DNA of 64,000 bases from G963664225 sp964538065. Lineage in GTDB: Bacteria; Verrucomicrobiota; Verrucomicrobiia; Limisphaerales; UBA1319. Positions 54,767 to 63,378 of this stretch are shown here, one piece after another. The stretch is from positions 1-64,000 of the forward strand of contig CAZIDG010000015.1 of assembly GCA_964538065.1 (NCBI GenBank), written 5' to 3'. Numbering within the stretch: the stretch's first letter is position 1; every line of letters starts with the position of its first letter. The notes below the pieces were generated by a model. It worked only from the letters and a program-made list of their open reading frames with translations. It ran no database searches and was not told where the DNA came from. The position numbers were made by a program, and so were the translations under genes.

Positions 54767-55786
54767 ATGAACTTGTTGATTACTGGCGGTGCCGGTTTCA
54801 TTGGCTCCAACCTCATACACCATATCATTGACAAGCCGCAGATCACCCGTCTGGTCAACCTGGATTCCCTGACCTATGCCGGGCATCTTGAAAATCTTGC
54901 AGATGTTTCCAAGCATCCCAAATATGTCTTCGAGAAGGTGGATCTGAGGGATAAGAGTTCAGTCCTGGACGTTGTCAGACGCCACCAAATAACGCACGTG
55001 ATGCACCTGGCGGCAGAGTCCCATGTGGACCGCTCAATATCGGGACCCGGCGATTTTATTTCCACGAACATTGTTGGCACATTTAACCTTTTGGAGGCAT
55101 GTCGTGTTGCGTGGCAGGGAAATATGGGGGACAAGCGGTTCCATCATGTGTCGACCGACGAAGTTTTCGGCAGTCTTGGTGCAAGTGGCTACTTTCATGA
55201 GACGACCCCATACGCGCCCAACTCGCCCTATTCCGCCAGCAAGGCATCCAGCGACATGCTGGTGCGTGCATACCATCATACGTATGCTTTGCCGATCGTT
55301 ATTACCAATTGTTCCAATAATTATGGCCCCTATCAGTTCCCGGAGAAATTAATCCCTGTGGTCATCCAGAGGGTCCTGGCAGGCCAGCCGGTGCCGGTGT
55401 ATGGGGATGGAATGAATGTGCGAGACTGGCTTTATGTGCGCGACCATGCTGAGGCTTTGTGGCAGGTGCTCACCCGGGGAACCGATGGTGAATCCTACAA
55501 CATCGGCGGACATAATGAATGGAGCAACCTGCGCCTGGTTGAATTGATCTGTGATACGATTGACGAGTTGGCTCCTTCTTCCCGTGGAGTTTCTCGCAAA
55601 TTAATCACATTTGTGAAGGACAGACCGGGGCATGACCGTCGCTATGCCATTGACGCCACAAAGATAAAGAACGAATTGGGGTGGGTGCCGTCCTATACCT
55701 TCGAACGTGGTATTCGGGAGACCATTCAGTGGTATCTGGTTCATCAAGACTGGGTGGCTCAAGTCCGGGAAAAACAACAGAAATAA
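54767..55786 (+). CDS. rfbB: dTDP-glucose 4,6-dehydratase
   Basis: This 339-residue RmlB protein converts dTDP-glucose into dTDP-4-keto-6-deoxyglucose. The NAD motif TGGAGFIGSN lies at residues 6-15, AAESHVDRSI at about 83-92, HHVSTDEVFGSLG at about 126-138, the active-site YSASKASSDM near 160-169 and NNYGPYQFPEKLIP near 189. KDRPGHDRRYAIDATKIKNELGW near the C-terminus is canonical. It is the last gene of the three-gene operon and faces a shared terminator. Confidence 0.97.
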   Translation: MNLLITGGAGFIGSNLIHHIIDKPQITRLVNLDSLTYAGHLENLADVSKHPKYVFEKVDLRDKSSVLDVVRRHQITHVMHLAAESHVDRSISGPGDFISTNIVGTFNLLEACRVAWQGNMGDKRFHHVSTDEVFGSLGASGYFHETTPYAPNSPYSASKASSDMLVRAYHHTYALPIVITNCSNNYGPYQFPEKLIPVVIQRVLAGQPVPVYGDGMNVRDWLYVRDHAEALWQVLTRGTDGESYNIGGHNEWSNLRLVELICDTIDELAPSSRGVSRKLITFVKDRPGHDRRYAIDATKIKNELGWVPSYTFERGIRETIQWYLVHQDWVAQVREKQQK

Positions 55787-55858
55787 TCTCCCAGTATCGT
55801 AAGGATTGCGCAGTTGTGATCTTTTGGGGATTCCCCACGTGGTTCGTGAGAAAATAAA

Positions 55859-55882
55859 AACCGCCCGCAAATGCGGGCGGTT
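55859..55882. terminator. Bidirectional rho-independent terminator
   Basis: A perfect 10-bp stem, AACCGCCCGC/GCGGGCGGTT, has an AAAT loop. A-rich sequence precedes it and T residues follow (TTTGTCTT), so it can end both rfbB (plus) and the convergent PEP-CTERM gene (minus). Confidence 0.88.
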
Positions 55883-55913
55883 TGTCTTAAGTCGTGTATA
55901 TTGTTCTGGTCAA

Positions 55914-56558
55914 CTAGGCCTGACGACGGCGATATTGCAGGAAACCGAGCGATCCGATCGCGGCGACCACAACACCGTTCATCATCCAAACGGAGGGTTC
56001 AGGCACTGGAGCTGTGAAACTGGTCAAGAATACTGTATTCTGACCACCCGTTTCATTGCTACCAGTTGAATTATCCGTCGAGAGACGGAAACCGAAAAGA
56101 CGTCCCGCAGCGACATTCTGCCACACTGAGCCAGAGGCGCTGTAGACATTTCCAGTCAGGGTCGTGATTTCGTTTTCCTCAAAGGTGCCGTTATTGTTAA
56201 GGTCGTTCAAGAACCACACCCGGTCATTGTTGGAAACGACATGACCGTTAGCAGCCGATGGAGCCACTGAGAAAGTGTAATTCATCCGGACGCTGCCAGG
56301 ACCCTGGGCGCGAATAACGAAATCGGCAACTGTCACGAGTTCGTTTTCATAGGCCGCGTTGGAGACCAAATTGACGTTGATGAATGGCGTGGTGCCCGGT
56401 GGCGAATAGGTCATGTAGCCATTTTCAAAATTCTGAACACCAACTACGCTCCAATTGCCGCTGTCAACAGCATAGTAGCCTGAGAAATCCGCCCAAGCCG
56501 ACTGTGCCAAAGCAACTGCGCCAACTGCGAGCACCGCAACTTTGATTGTTTTCTTCAT
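55914..56558 (-). CDS. PEP-CTERM-sorted secreted protein
   Basis: This 214-residue protein has a signal peptide MKKTIKVAVLAVGAVALAQSAWA and a C-terminal sorting tail: VPEPSVWMM, then a hydrophobic helix (VVVAAIGSLGFL), then a basic end (QYRRRQA). This is the PEP-CTERM signal processed by exosortase and associated with extracellular polysaccharide matrix. The middle is a beta-rich domain of about 160 residues (FSGYYAVDSGNWSVVGVQNF, FVIRAQGPGSVRMNYTF) rich in Asn and Ser. AAGGA lies at suitable spacing before the ATG at 56558. No exosortase is in the window. The function of the middle domain is unknown. Confidence 0.9.
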   Translation of the reverse strand: MKKTIKVAVLAVGAVALAQSAWADFSGYYAVDSGNWSVVGVQNFENGYMTYSPPGTTPFINVNLVSNAAYENELVTVADFVIRAQGPGSVRMNYTFSVAPSAANGHVVSNNDRVWFLNDLNNNGTFEENEITTLTGNVYSASGSVWQNVAAGRLFGFRLSTDNSTGSNETGGQNTVFLTSFTAPVPEPSVWMMNGVVVAAIGSLGFLQYRRRQA

Positions 56559-57365
56559 ATGTTCCTTCAGTTCCTTTTTCAATTAAAACAGTACACACTA
56601 CCCCAAGACAGGGCCAAATGTACCGGGTTGTTCTTAAATGGTCAATAAAAAAAGCCTCTTTTTTCATTGTGGTTAATTCGCACTGTGGCGGTTACGCAAT
56701 GATGCGGGTGAAGGAAAACTTCGAGGCAAATAAAAGCCTGTCTGGAATAAGAACAGGAATATTTATTACGAACAGGCATGCCAAGAGCCTCCGGGAGCCA
56801 TGGCACCATGTCATAGTATTTCAGGTGAACCCTCCTAATGTTATCTTCCACGTTGTCTTGATGTAACTGTAACATGTTGGAATACAATATAATGGGAATA
56901 AATTCGTCCGTCGCCGTGTGGATTGGACGAAACATCCTTTTTCTGGAGGATTTTATATCCACGGTCTGACGAAACGATATGTAAAAAGCTTGTTAACAAC
57001 GAGATACGTGTTCAATTTGCCGTGCGCATATCCTTCAATGGTGATTTTAGCCTGTAATGATCTATGACATGAGAAATCGGTCAACTGACACGACCTCCTT
57101 ATTATAGACAAGTCATTGACTATTTAATAATCCGGCTTTCCGGAAGGGATGTAAAAGATGACAGATGTCCTGATCAATGGGGTACTATTTTAGGGCGGTG
57201 AACGAGGTGTATTTGGGATTGGAGAGGGGTATTCGCTGGAAAAAGATCAAATAAGACACAAAGGCGAACCAGACCGATGGAATGGCTGGGGGCGATTTGA
57301 AAAAGATCGTCATGGTTCATGATCCCATGCATAACGTGTGTGGTCGATCTATTGGATAAGTCGGT
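56559..57365. other. 807-base non-coding region
   Basis: This is the longest gap in the window, AT-rich between about 56850 and 57170, and divergent between the PEP-CTERM gene and the TrmH-family gene. Open frames of up to 106 codons exist but have no recognisable features. The short sequence GAAAAAGATC occurs twice, about 60 bases apart (near 57238 and 57298). No sigma-54 promoter (used by some PEP-CTERM genes) could be made out. Confidence 0.5.
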
Positions 57366-58205
57366 ATGATTCAGGTTCGAAATATTGACACATTGGAATT
57401 ACCAGAGTTGTGGCCCTATCGGACCATGAAGTTGCAGGCGGAACACCGCCAGCAACGGATCTTTGTGGCTGAAGGGGAGAAAGTCGTAAGACGTCTTCTC
57501 GAAAGCAGTTTTCCAGTTGAATCGGTGATAATGCCGTCACGGTGGGTGGAGGAGTTGCGTCCGCTGATTGAGAAACACAGTGAAGATATCACCGTCTATG
57601 TGGCGGAACGCAAGGCGCTGGAGCAATTGACAGGCTTTTCCATGTATCAGGGATTGCTGGCGGTGGGGAAAATCCCGGTGATTCATACGTTGGAAACGTT
57701 TTTACAGCAGAGCACACCACCTCGGCTTCTCGTGGCGGTGGAGGGTGTGCATGAAGCCCTTAACATCGGTGTGCTCGTTCGTAGCAGTGCAGCATTTGGC
57801 ATCCATGGATTCGTGGTCGGGGAAACATGCAGCAGTCCTTACCTGCGACGGGCGGTGCGTAGTTCGATGGGGACTATTTTCAAAATGCCAGTGCTCGAGC
57901 CTGCCAGCCTTTTGGAAACGTTGAAAGAGTTTCGCCGGCGCGGCATCCAGTGTGTGGCTGCCCATCCCCATGCCGAATGCAAAACACCGAAGGGAATCGA
58001 TTTTACCATCGATACCTGTATTGTGCTTGGAAACGAAGGGGTTGGACTTTCTCCACAAATACTGGAAGTATGTAATGAGTCGGCAGCCATTCCCATGAGT
58101 CTCGAAGTTGATTCTCTAAACGTGGGCACTGCAGGGGCGGTTTTTATGTATGAAGCTGCCCGCCAGCGCCAGCAGATGGATCGTATCAGCAGCGTTTCCC
58201 CTTAA
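57366..58205 (+). CDS. TrmH/SpoU-family RNA methyltransferase
   Basis: This 279-residue SPOUT methyltransferase has an N-terminal substrate-binding domain (about 25-110, with RIFVAEGEKVVRRLLES) and a knotted catalytic domain with all three motifs: ALNIGVLVRSSAAFGI (motif 1, near residue 130), IVLGNEGVGLS (motif 2) and VDSLNVGTAGAVFMYEAAR (motif 3). Members methylate ribose 2'-OH in tRNA or 23S rRNA. The exact target cannot be read. rsmI starts five bases after its stop, so both form an RNA-methylation operon. Confidence 0.92.
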   Translation: MIQVRNIDTLELPELWPYRTMKLQAEHRQQRIFVAEGEKVVRRLLESSFPVESVIMPSRWVEELRPLIEKHSEDITVYVAERKALEQLTGFSMYQGLLAVGKIPVIHTLETFLQQSTPPRLLVAVEGVHEALNIGVLVRSSAAFGIHGFVVGETCSSPYLRRAVRSSMGTIFKMPVLEPASLLETLKEFRRRGIQCVAAHPHAECKTPKGIDFTIDTCIVLGNEGVGLSPQILEVCNESAAIPMSLEVDSLNVGTAGAVFMYEAARQRQQMDRISSVSP

Positions 58206-58209
58206 TGCC

Positions 58210-58932
58210 ATGTTATACCTTGTTGCCACCCCGATCGGGAATCTGGAGGACATTACATTGCGCGCCCTGCGCATCTTGAAGGAATGCGACGTGGTGGCCG
58301 CTGAGGACACCCGCCACACTGGTTTTCTGCTCCAGCACTTTGGCATTGCAAAACCGATGATCAGTTACTTTCGGTTTAACGAAGCCAAACGAAGTGAGGA
58401 AATTCTCGAGCGCCTGGCCCTGGGACAAAAGGTCGTTTTGGTGACAGATGCAGGCAGTCCTGGCATTAGCGATCCGGGTGAGCGTGTGGTGTGTGCGGCC
58501 ATTGAGCGTGGATATCGCGTGGAGTGCATTCCCGGGCCCTGTGCGCTTGTGGCGGCATTGACAGGCAGCGGGTTGCCTACGGACGAGTTTCATTTTACCG
58601 GATTCCTCCCGCACAAATCCGGGCCTCGGCGAAAAATTCTTGAAAACCTCAATAAGAGTGGGGGGACTTTGATTTTCTACGAATCCCCATTTCGGATCAT
58701 TAAACTTTTAACCGAAATGGCCGAGATCTGGCCCAATCGCAGAGTTGTCCTGGCACGTGAGTTGACGAAAAAATTCGAGGAATATCTCCGTGGCCGTCCT
58801 TCGGAGCTGCTTGCTCAACTGCAGAGCCGCTCCATCAAAGGTGAGTTTGTTGTCTTGGTGGCGCCAGAGAAGGAAGATGAAGAACCTTCCTTGGAGAATG
58901 CCGAGTCTTCGCAGTCTGTGGGCAGACCATAG
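58210..58932 (+). CDS. rsmI: 16S rRNA (cytidine1402-2'-O)-methyltransferase
   Basis: This 240-residue RsmI protein belongs to the tetrapyrrole-methylase-fold family and methylates the ribose of C1402 in 16S rRNA. The start at 58210 gives LYLVATPIGNLEDITLRAL, and AAEDTRHTGFLLQHFGI, LVTDAGSPGISDPGERVV and TGFLPHKSGPR match the family. The C-terminus is short and acidic (EKEDEEPSLENAE), so the extra C-terminal helical region of some homologues is missing. Upstream in-frame codons overlap the previous gene. Confidence 0.95.
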   Translation: MLYLVATPIGNLEDITLRALRILKECDVVAAEDTRHTGFLLQHFGIAKPMISYFRFNEAKRSEEILERLALGQKVVLVTDAGSPGISDPGERVVCAAIERGYRVECIPGPCALVAALTGSGLPTDEFHFTGFLPHKSGPRRKILENLNKSGGTLIFYESPFRIIKLLTEMAEIWPNRRVVLARELTKKFEEYLRGRPSELLAQLQSRSIKGEFVVLVAPEKEDEEPSLENAESSQSVGRP

Positions 58933-59225
58933 ATGAGCATTCGTTTTTTGAGCACATTCAGAACAGAAATGTTGAGTGCGTGACGCGTTGGAAACGTGCC
59001 GCTGAAGTTCAATCCAGCGTTGGTCAGGCTGCCGTGAAAGGGTTTAATGGAGTGCTTAAAAGCATGGAAAATCTTTGAACGGATTTGACAAAGGACGATA
59101 AAACATCAATTACGCCGTCAAGGTAAAGACAAGGTGGATCTCAGGACGATGATGGCGACGGAACTCTTGACATGCGCCATGTGGATGGGAACTCTGCATG
59201 TGACATGGCACCTTCTTTAACTGAT

Positions 59226-60827
59226 ATGAACTGTGGATGGCCTAATTATTCGCGCCGCCAATGGCTGGCAATCATGGGGGCTGCAACGGTGGGTTTACCT
59301 TGGGTGACAGGGGCGTACGATTCTCCCAGGGCACGTCGGCAGTACCATGTGTCTCTTTCACCGCGCATTGTTGCCCAGGAGCCAGAGTTCGTGGAAATGC
59401 TGAGGGCATCGGGCGTCGATAAAATATGGTTGGACAGTTATTTCTTTGGACACTCTCCATTTCCGCCATCCTTGCTGGAAAAAGCCCGTCAGCGAGTGGT
59501 TGAAGCAGGCATGGCGGCAGGTTTAATCACTGTTCCCCTGGGGCATCCTGGGGATTCCCTTGGGGCCAGTGAAGATGGATTTCCCACAGCTCCTCCAGAG
59601 CATTGGAAACTGGGGGAACGCCCTGATGGCCAGCGCTATTCGGGCACCTCTTTGCATGAGCCAGCCACTAATGAAAATGTGGAGGCGTTACAGCGCTTGC
59701 GCTCGCTTAAGTGTGATGAGGCTTTTATGGACGATGACTTTCGTCTTGCGAGATCTCCCGGGGAAATTGGCGGTTGCTTCTGTGCTGCCCATCGGGATGC
59801 ATTTTTAAACCAGGCTGGTTTAGCAAAGGCCCGCTGGCAGGAGCTTCTGGAGGATGTTAGGGAACGGCGTCTGACGACCTTGCTCCGGCTTTGGGTGGAT
59901 TGGACCTGTGATCAACTGACAGCATCGTTTCGCATTCAAAAGCGTGCCTGGGGCAATCATCTGGGCATCATGGCCATGTATCTTGGGGCTGAAAAGGCAG
60001 GCATCCGCCTCAAGGATTACCGGAGAGACCTGTTCAGGGTTGGAGAGCTCATGTTTAATGATGGAGCCTTTGACGCTGTGAAGGGTAAGACAGATGAGTT
60101 GTTTAGCGTGTTGTTTCATCGGCGTTTTGTGATGCCAGAGAGGGCATACAGTGAGACGACCGCATATCCCGCAAATCAACTATCAGCCCGGAACCTTGCG
60201 GCGAAGCTGGTGATATCGACCATTACAGACGTTCGTAACACCATGTTCATGAGTGGCTTGACACCGTTTCCTCGTGAGCATTGGCAGACATTGGCTCCAG
60301 CCATGCGCGAACAGTCACGAATCCACGAGGCTCTTGCCGGTCATCAGTTGCATGGCCCCTTTAAGCTGAATTGGGGGGATGCACAGCGGTATGTTGGTGA
60401 TGATCAGCCGTTTAGTCTATGGCTGGCACTTGGAATTCCTTTCGAGGCGGTGGAGCAACCGTCGTCAGGATGGAATTTTATTTCCGATTTCGATGCTCGT
60501 CACCTTTCCCAGCACGCATATTCCCCGAAGTGTAAATTCATATGCCGATCCTCCAGTGGCGTAAATTCAGAGCAATGGCATGGTGTGAAGGAGGAGTTGA
60601 CAGATTTATTTGCGTTCAAGCGAAGTATTCGAGATCAACTTTCAGAGGTTCCTATTGTCGAGGAGGAGTCGCCTGCCGTTTGTGCCTGGTACCCGCATGC
60701 TGGACGAGTGCTTCTTTGGAATCTTATACAGGAACCCAGGCGCCTGACGGTGGTTCATCGAGCGCGGCGATTGAGCGTGGATGTCCCTTCCCTGGGCACA
60801 TCGTTGCTTGAGGGATTCCATGGATAG
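59226..60827 (+). CDS. Exported TIM-barrel-like protein, possible glycoside hydrolase, unknown
   Basis: This protein of 533 residues has a twin-arginine-type signal (YSRRQWLAIMGAATVGLPWV) near the N-terminus. Starts at 59172 and 59205 are also in frame. A TIM-barrel-like body with repeated alternation of strands and helices follows: IWLDSYFFG, GLITVPLGHPGD, DEAFMDDDFRLA, GIMAMYLGAEKAG, ITDVRNTMFMSG. Acidic patches (DDDFR, YSETTAYP) are candidate catalytic regions, but none can be assigned. A short C-terminal beta region (VLLWNLIQEPRRLTVVHRAR) is like the small domain seen after family-A glycosidase barrels. A secreted-protein gene of related theme follows 45 bases later. Confidence 0.65.
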   Translation: MNCGWPNYSRRQWLAIMGAATVGLPWVTGAYDSPRARRQYHVSLSPRIVAQEPEFVEMLRASGVDKIWLDSYFFGHSPFPPSLLEKARQRVVEAGMAAGLITVPLGHPGDSLGASEDGFPTAPPEHWKLGERPDGQRYSGTSLHEPATNENVEALQRLRSLKCDEAFMDDDFRLARSPGEIGGCFCAAHRDAFLNQAGLAKARWQELLEDVRERRLTTLLRLWVDWTCDQLTASFRIQKRAWGNHLGIMAMYLGAEKAGIRLKDYRRDLFRVGELMFNDGAFDAVKGKTDELFSVLFHRRFVMPERAYSETTAYPANQLSARNLAAKLVISTITDVRNTMFMSGLTPFPREHWQTLAPAMREQSRIHEALAGHQLHGPFKLNWGDAQRYVGDDQPFSLWLALGIPFEAVEQPSSGWNFISDFDARHLSQHAYSPKCKFICRSSSGVNSEQWHGVKEELTDLFAFKRSIRDQLSEVPIVEEESPAVCAWYPHAGRVLLWNLIQEPRRLTVVHRARRLSVDVPSLGTSLLEGFHG

Positions 60828-60872
60828 GCGTGGCCCTGTGGATTGATTCAGTCCAACAACGCCATCAGTCTG

Positions 60873-62450
60873 ATGAGGACAGCATTTGATAGGATGAGGT
60901 CGTGGATCAGAGACGTCAGGGTGGGGTGTCTCATGGTTTTTACCTGGAGTTTGGTCAGTGTGTGGGCCGAAAACATGCCAACCAATGCCACACCCTGGTT
61001 TGAGATTCAGTGTCGTGATGCCCAGTCCGGGCGAGGCCTTCCATTGGTCGAACTGGAAACGGTGAATCACTTGAGATTCGTCTCGGACAACGCCGGCCGT
61101 GTGGCCTTTGGCGAGACAGGCCTCATGGGGGAGGAAGTGTTTTTTAATGTCAAAAGCCATGGCTATGTTGTGGAGAAGGATGGTTTTGGATTTCGAGGTG
61201 TGCGGCTGAATCCAAGACCAGGCACAAAGGTAACCTTGAGCCTAAATCGTAGCAATGTAGCTGAGCGTCTCTATCGCATTACGGGTGAAGGGAGGTATCG
61301 CGACAGTCTTCTCCTGGGCTACCAAATGCCAAGGGATGTTTCATCTGGTTATGGAAAAGTAGCTGGCCAGGATTCCATACAGGCAGCCCCATATCATGGT
61401 AAAATTCATTGGTTTTGGGGAGACACCGATCAAATATCGTATGCGCTGGGGCATTTTCGAACAGCAGGAGCGATATCTCAGGGTACGGGACCTGATCTGT
61501 TGCATCCCCAGGATGGTTTGAATCTAAACTACTTTACCAATGAACAGGGTTTTAGTCGTCCCATGTTTCCATATCCGGAACGTCCCGAGGGTGTGATCTG
61601 GATCGATGGTTTGGTGGTTGTGCCTGATGCTGCGGGTGTTGATCGGCTTGTGTGCCATTATTCCCGAAGGAAGGGATTGGATAAACAGTTGGAGCACGGT
61701 CTTGCGGTGTATCGCGATGAACAGGATATGTTTGAACCCGTCAAGGTGCTACCGGACGATGAAAAGTGGCGCTTTCTCCAGGGCCACGCCACGCTTGTGG
61801 AGGACGGGGGCAGGTGGGTCTATTGTGGCATCCCGCTTTTGCATGTGCGCGTGCCTGCAAGCTATGAGGCCTTGCTTCGGCCGGAATCCTATGAGGCCTT
61901 TACATGTCTGCCTGCTGGAGGATCTCTGGAGAAGAGCTCTCCCCTGGCAGGAACGAATGGGCCGTCGTGGTCATGGCGCAAAGACGCGCCACCGGTGGGG
62001 CCCTCTCAGGAGGCACGTTGGATGAAAATGGGGCTCCTTGAGCCCAAACATGCACGTTTTAGTCCGGAGGATTCGCTTTCGGGCCGGCGCCCTCTTTTGC
62101 ACGCTGGCACTGTGCGGTGGAATCAATGGCGACAGCGCTGGGTGGTCATTGCGACGGAGATTGGCGGATCCTCATCTCATCTGGGGGAGGTGTGGTATGC
62201 TGAGGGACCTACTCCACTGGGACCTTTTGCCCACACTGTGAAGATCGTTACACATGACCGGCAGAGCTTCTATAACCCCTGTCATCATGCCTTTCTGGAT
62301 GAGAAACAGGGACAATGCATCTATTTTGAGGGGACCTATGTGAATACCTTCTCAGGTAATCCTGATGTTACCCCGCGCTACAATTACAACCAAATCATGT
62401 ACCGGCTTGACCTGGCTGATCCTCGTCTGGTTGCAGCGCATGCAGATTGA
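60873..62450 (+). CDS. Exported protein with prealbumin-like and five-bladed-propeller-like parts, unknown
   Basis: This protein of 525 residues, counted from the ATG at 60873 (60894 is also possible), has a hydrophobic export signal (RVGCLMVFTWSLVSVWAENM). The first part (about 35-130) resembles a carboxypeptidase-regulatory/prealbumin beta domain (FEIQCRDAQSGRGLPLVELE, FNVKSHGYVV). The rest shows the W-rich strands of a five-bladed beta-propeller, with HGKIHWFWGDTD as the clearest segment and WVVIATEIGGSSSHLGEVW further on. Such propellers occur in GH43- and GH117-like enzymes and in secreted proteins of unknown function. No catalytic triad can be named. Confidence 0.6.
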   Translation: MRTAFDRMRSWIRDVRVGCLMVFTWSLVSVWAENMPTNATPWFEIQCRDAQSGRGLPLVELETVNHLRFVSDNAGRVAFGETGLMGEEVFFNVKSHGYVVEKDGFGFRGVRLNPRPGTKVTLSLNRSNVAERLYRITGEGRYRDSLLLGYQMPRDVSSGYGKVAGQDSIQAAPYHGKIHWFWGDTDQISYALGHFRTAGAISQGTGPDLLHPQDGLNLNYFTNEQGFSRPMFPYPERPEGVIWIDGLVVVPDAAGVDRLVCHYSRRKGLDKQLEHGLAVYRDEQDMFEPVKVLPDDEKWRFLQGHATLVEDGGRWVYCGIPLLHVRVPASYEALLRPESYEAFTCLPAGGSLEKSSPLAGTNGPSWSWRKDAPPVGPSQEARWMKMGLLEPKHARFSPEDSLSGRRPLLHAGTVRWNQWRQRWVVIATEIGGSSSHLGEVWYAEGPTPLGPFAHTVKIVTHDRQSFYNPCHHAFLDEKQGQCIYFEGTYVNTFSGNPDVTPRYNYNQIMYRLDLADPRLVAAHAD

Positions 62451-62514
62451 TTGGGGGTGATTAGCGGGAGTCATTCCCCCGATCACACACACGCATTGTT
62501 GTCCCTTGTCCGGT

Positions 62515-63210
62515 CTATTGCTCCAACCAGGGACGAATCTGTGAAACCCACAGTTGATATCCCTGCCGGTTAAGGTGAAGTTTATCCGCCACAAACAGCT
62601 CGTCTCGAGGGTTGCCATCAACATCCAACATGGGGCCCAAAACATCAATATAGTGCAGACGTGGCTGGGTGAGGGCAAAGTGGCGGATCAAATCGTTTGC
62701 CTCTCGAGTCCGGGCCAGGTGTTTGAGACGGGCTGTACTTGGTTTTATCGCGATATAGAAGACCTCAACCTTGGGTAACCGCTTTCTTAACAGTTTATGA
62801 AACTGTTTGAATTGATCCAAAACTTCTGTCGGACTCAGGTTCCCTCCAATATCGTTGTCCCCTGCGTAGACGAAGATACGCTGAGGGTGGCAGGGGGTGA
62901 TGATTCGATCAAGATAGTAAGTCACATCGGCGATTTTTGCCCCCCCAAATCCACGCTGGATCAGGACAGTGCGTGGGAAATCTTCATGCAGCGTGTTCCA
63001 CAAGCGAATACTCGATCCGCCAATAAACAGCACAGCGCCCTGGGGTGGGGGATTGGTGGCAGCACTGCTCTCAAAGGCTGCAATATCCTTCTCAAAACGA
63101 ACAGGGGATTCCTTTGCCTTGGGAGGAGCAGACGCCCTCAGATCCATGAGAAGCCCTTGAAGACAACCCAAAACGAGCAACCTGCCCAAAAATGAAAGAT
63201 AACGATTCAT
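62515..63210 (-). CDS. Exported SGNH/GDSL-family hydrolase
   Basis: This 231-residue protein has a signal peptide (MNRYLSFLGRLLVLGCLQGLL). All four SGNH blocks are present: block I FIGGSSIRLW (Ser nucleophile, about 63-72), block II RGFGGAKIAD (Gly), block III VYAGDNDIGG (Asn) and block V DKLHLNRQGY (Asp/His). The enzyme probably removes acyl or acetyl groups from a polysaccharide or lipid in the periplasm. It is convergent with the propeller-like gene and divergent from the partial gene at the right edge. Confidence 0.9.
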   Translation of the reverse strand: MNRYLSFLGRLLVLGCLQGLLMDLRASAPPKAKESPVRFEKDIAAFESSAATNPPPQGAVLFIGGSSIRLWNTLHEDFPRTVLIQRGFGGAKIADVTYYLDRIITPCHPQRIFVYAGDNDIGGNLSPTEVLDQFKQFHKLLRKRLPKVEVFYIAIKPSTARLKHLARTREANDLIRHFALTQPRLHYIDVLGPMLDVDGNPRDELFVADKLHLNRQGYQLWVSQIRPWLEQ

Positions 63211-63378
63211 AGGTGAACAATGCGTCCAATGTGCGGATTAAAAAACGACATCTCAACGTTTTTCGTATTGTTCATTTTTGCCGATCGTTTGTTGCCTTTG
63301 GCAGTGCGATCCAGTATAGAGAAGACATATCCTATGGTGATGAAGGAAGCAAAGTGCGGTCGCTCAAGGGAGGCCGGG

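Noticed and set aside
56642..56962. 106-codon open frame on the minus strand
   Set aside because: Lies in an AT-rich gap upstream of the PEP-CTERM gene. No ribosome-binding site, domain or signal peptide is visible.
57366..57390. TTCGA-type sequence like a tRNA T-loop (GGTTCGAAA)
   Set aside because: No cloverleaf arms surround it, and it lies in the coding start of the TrmH-family gene.
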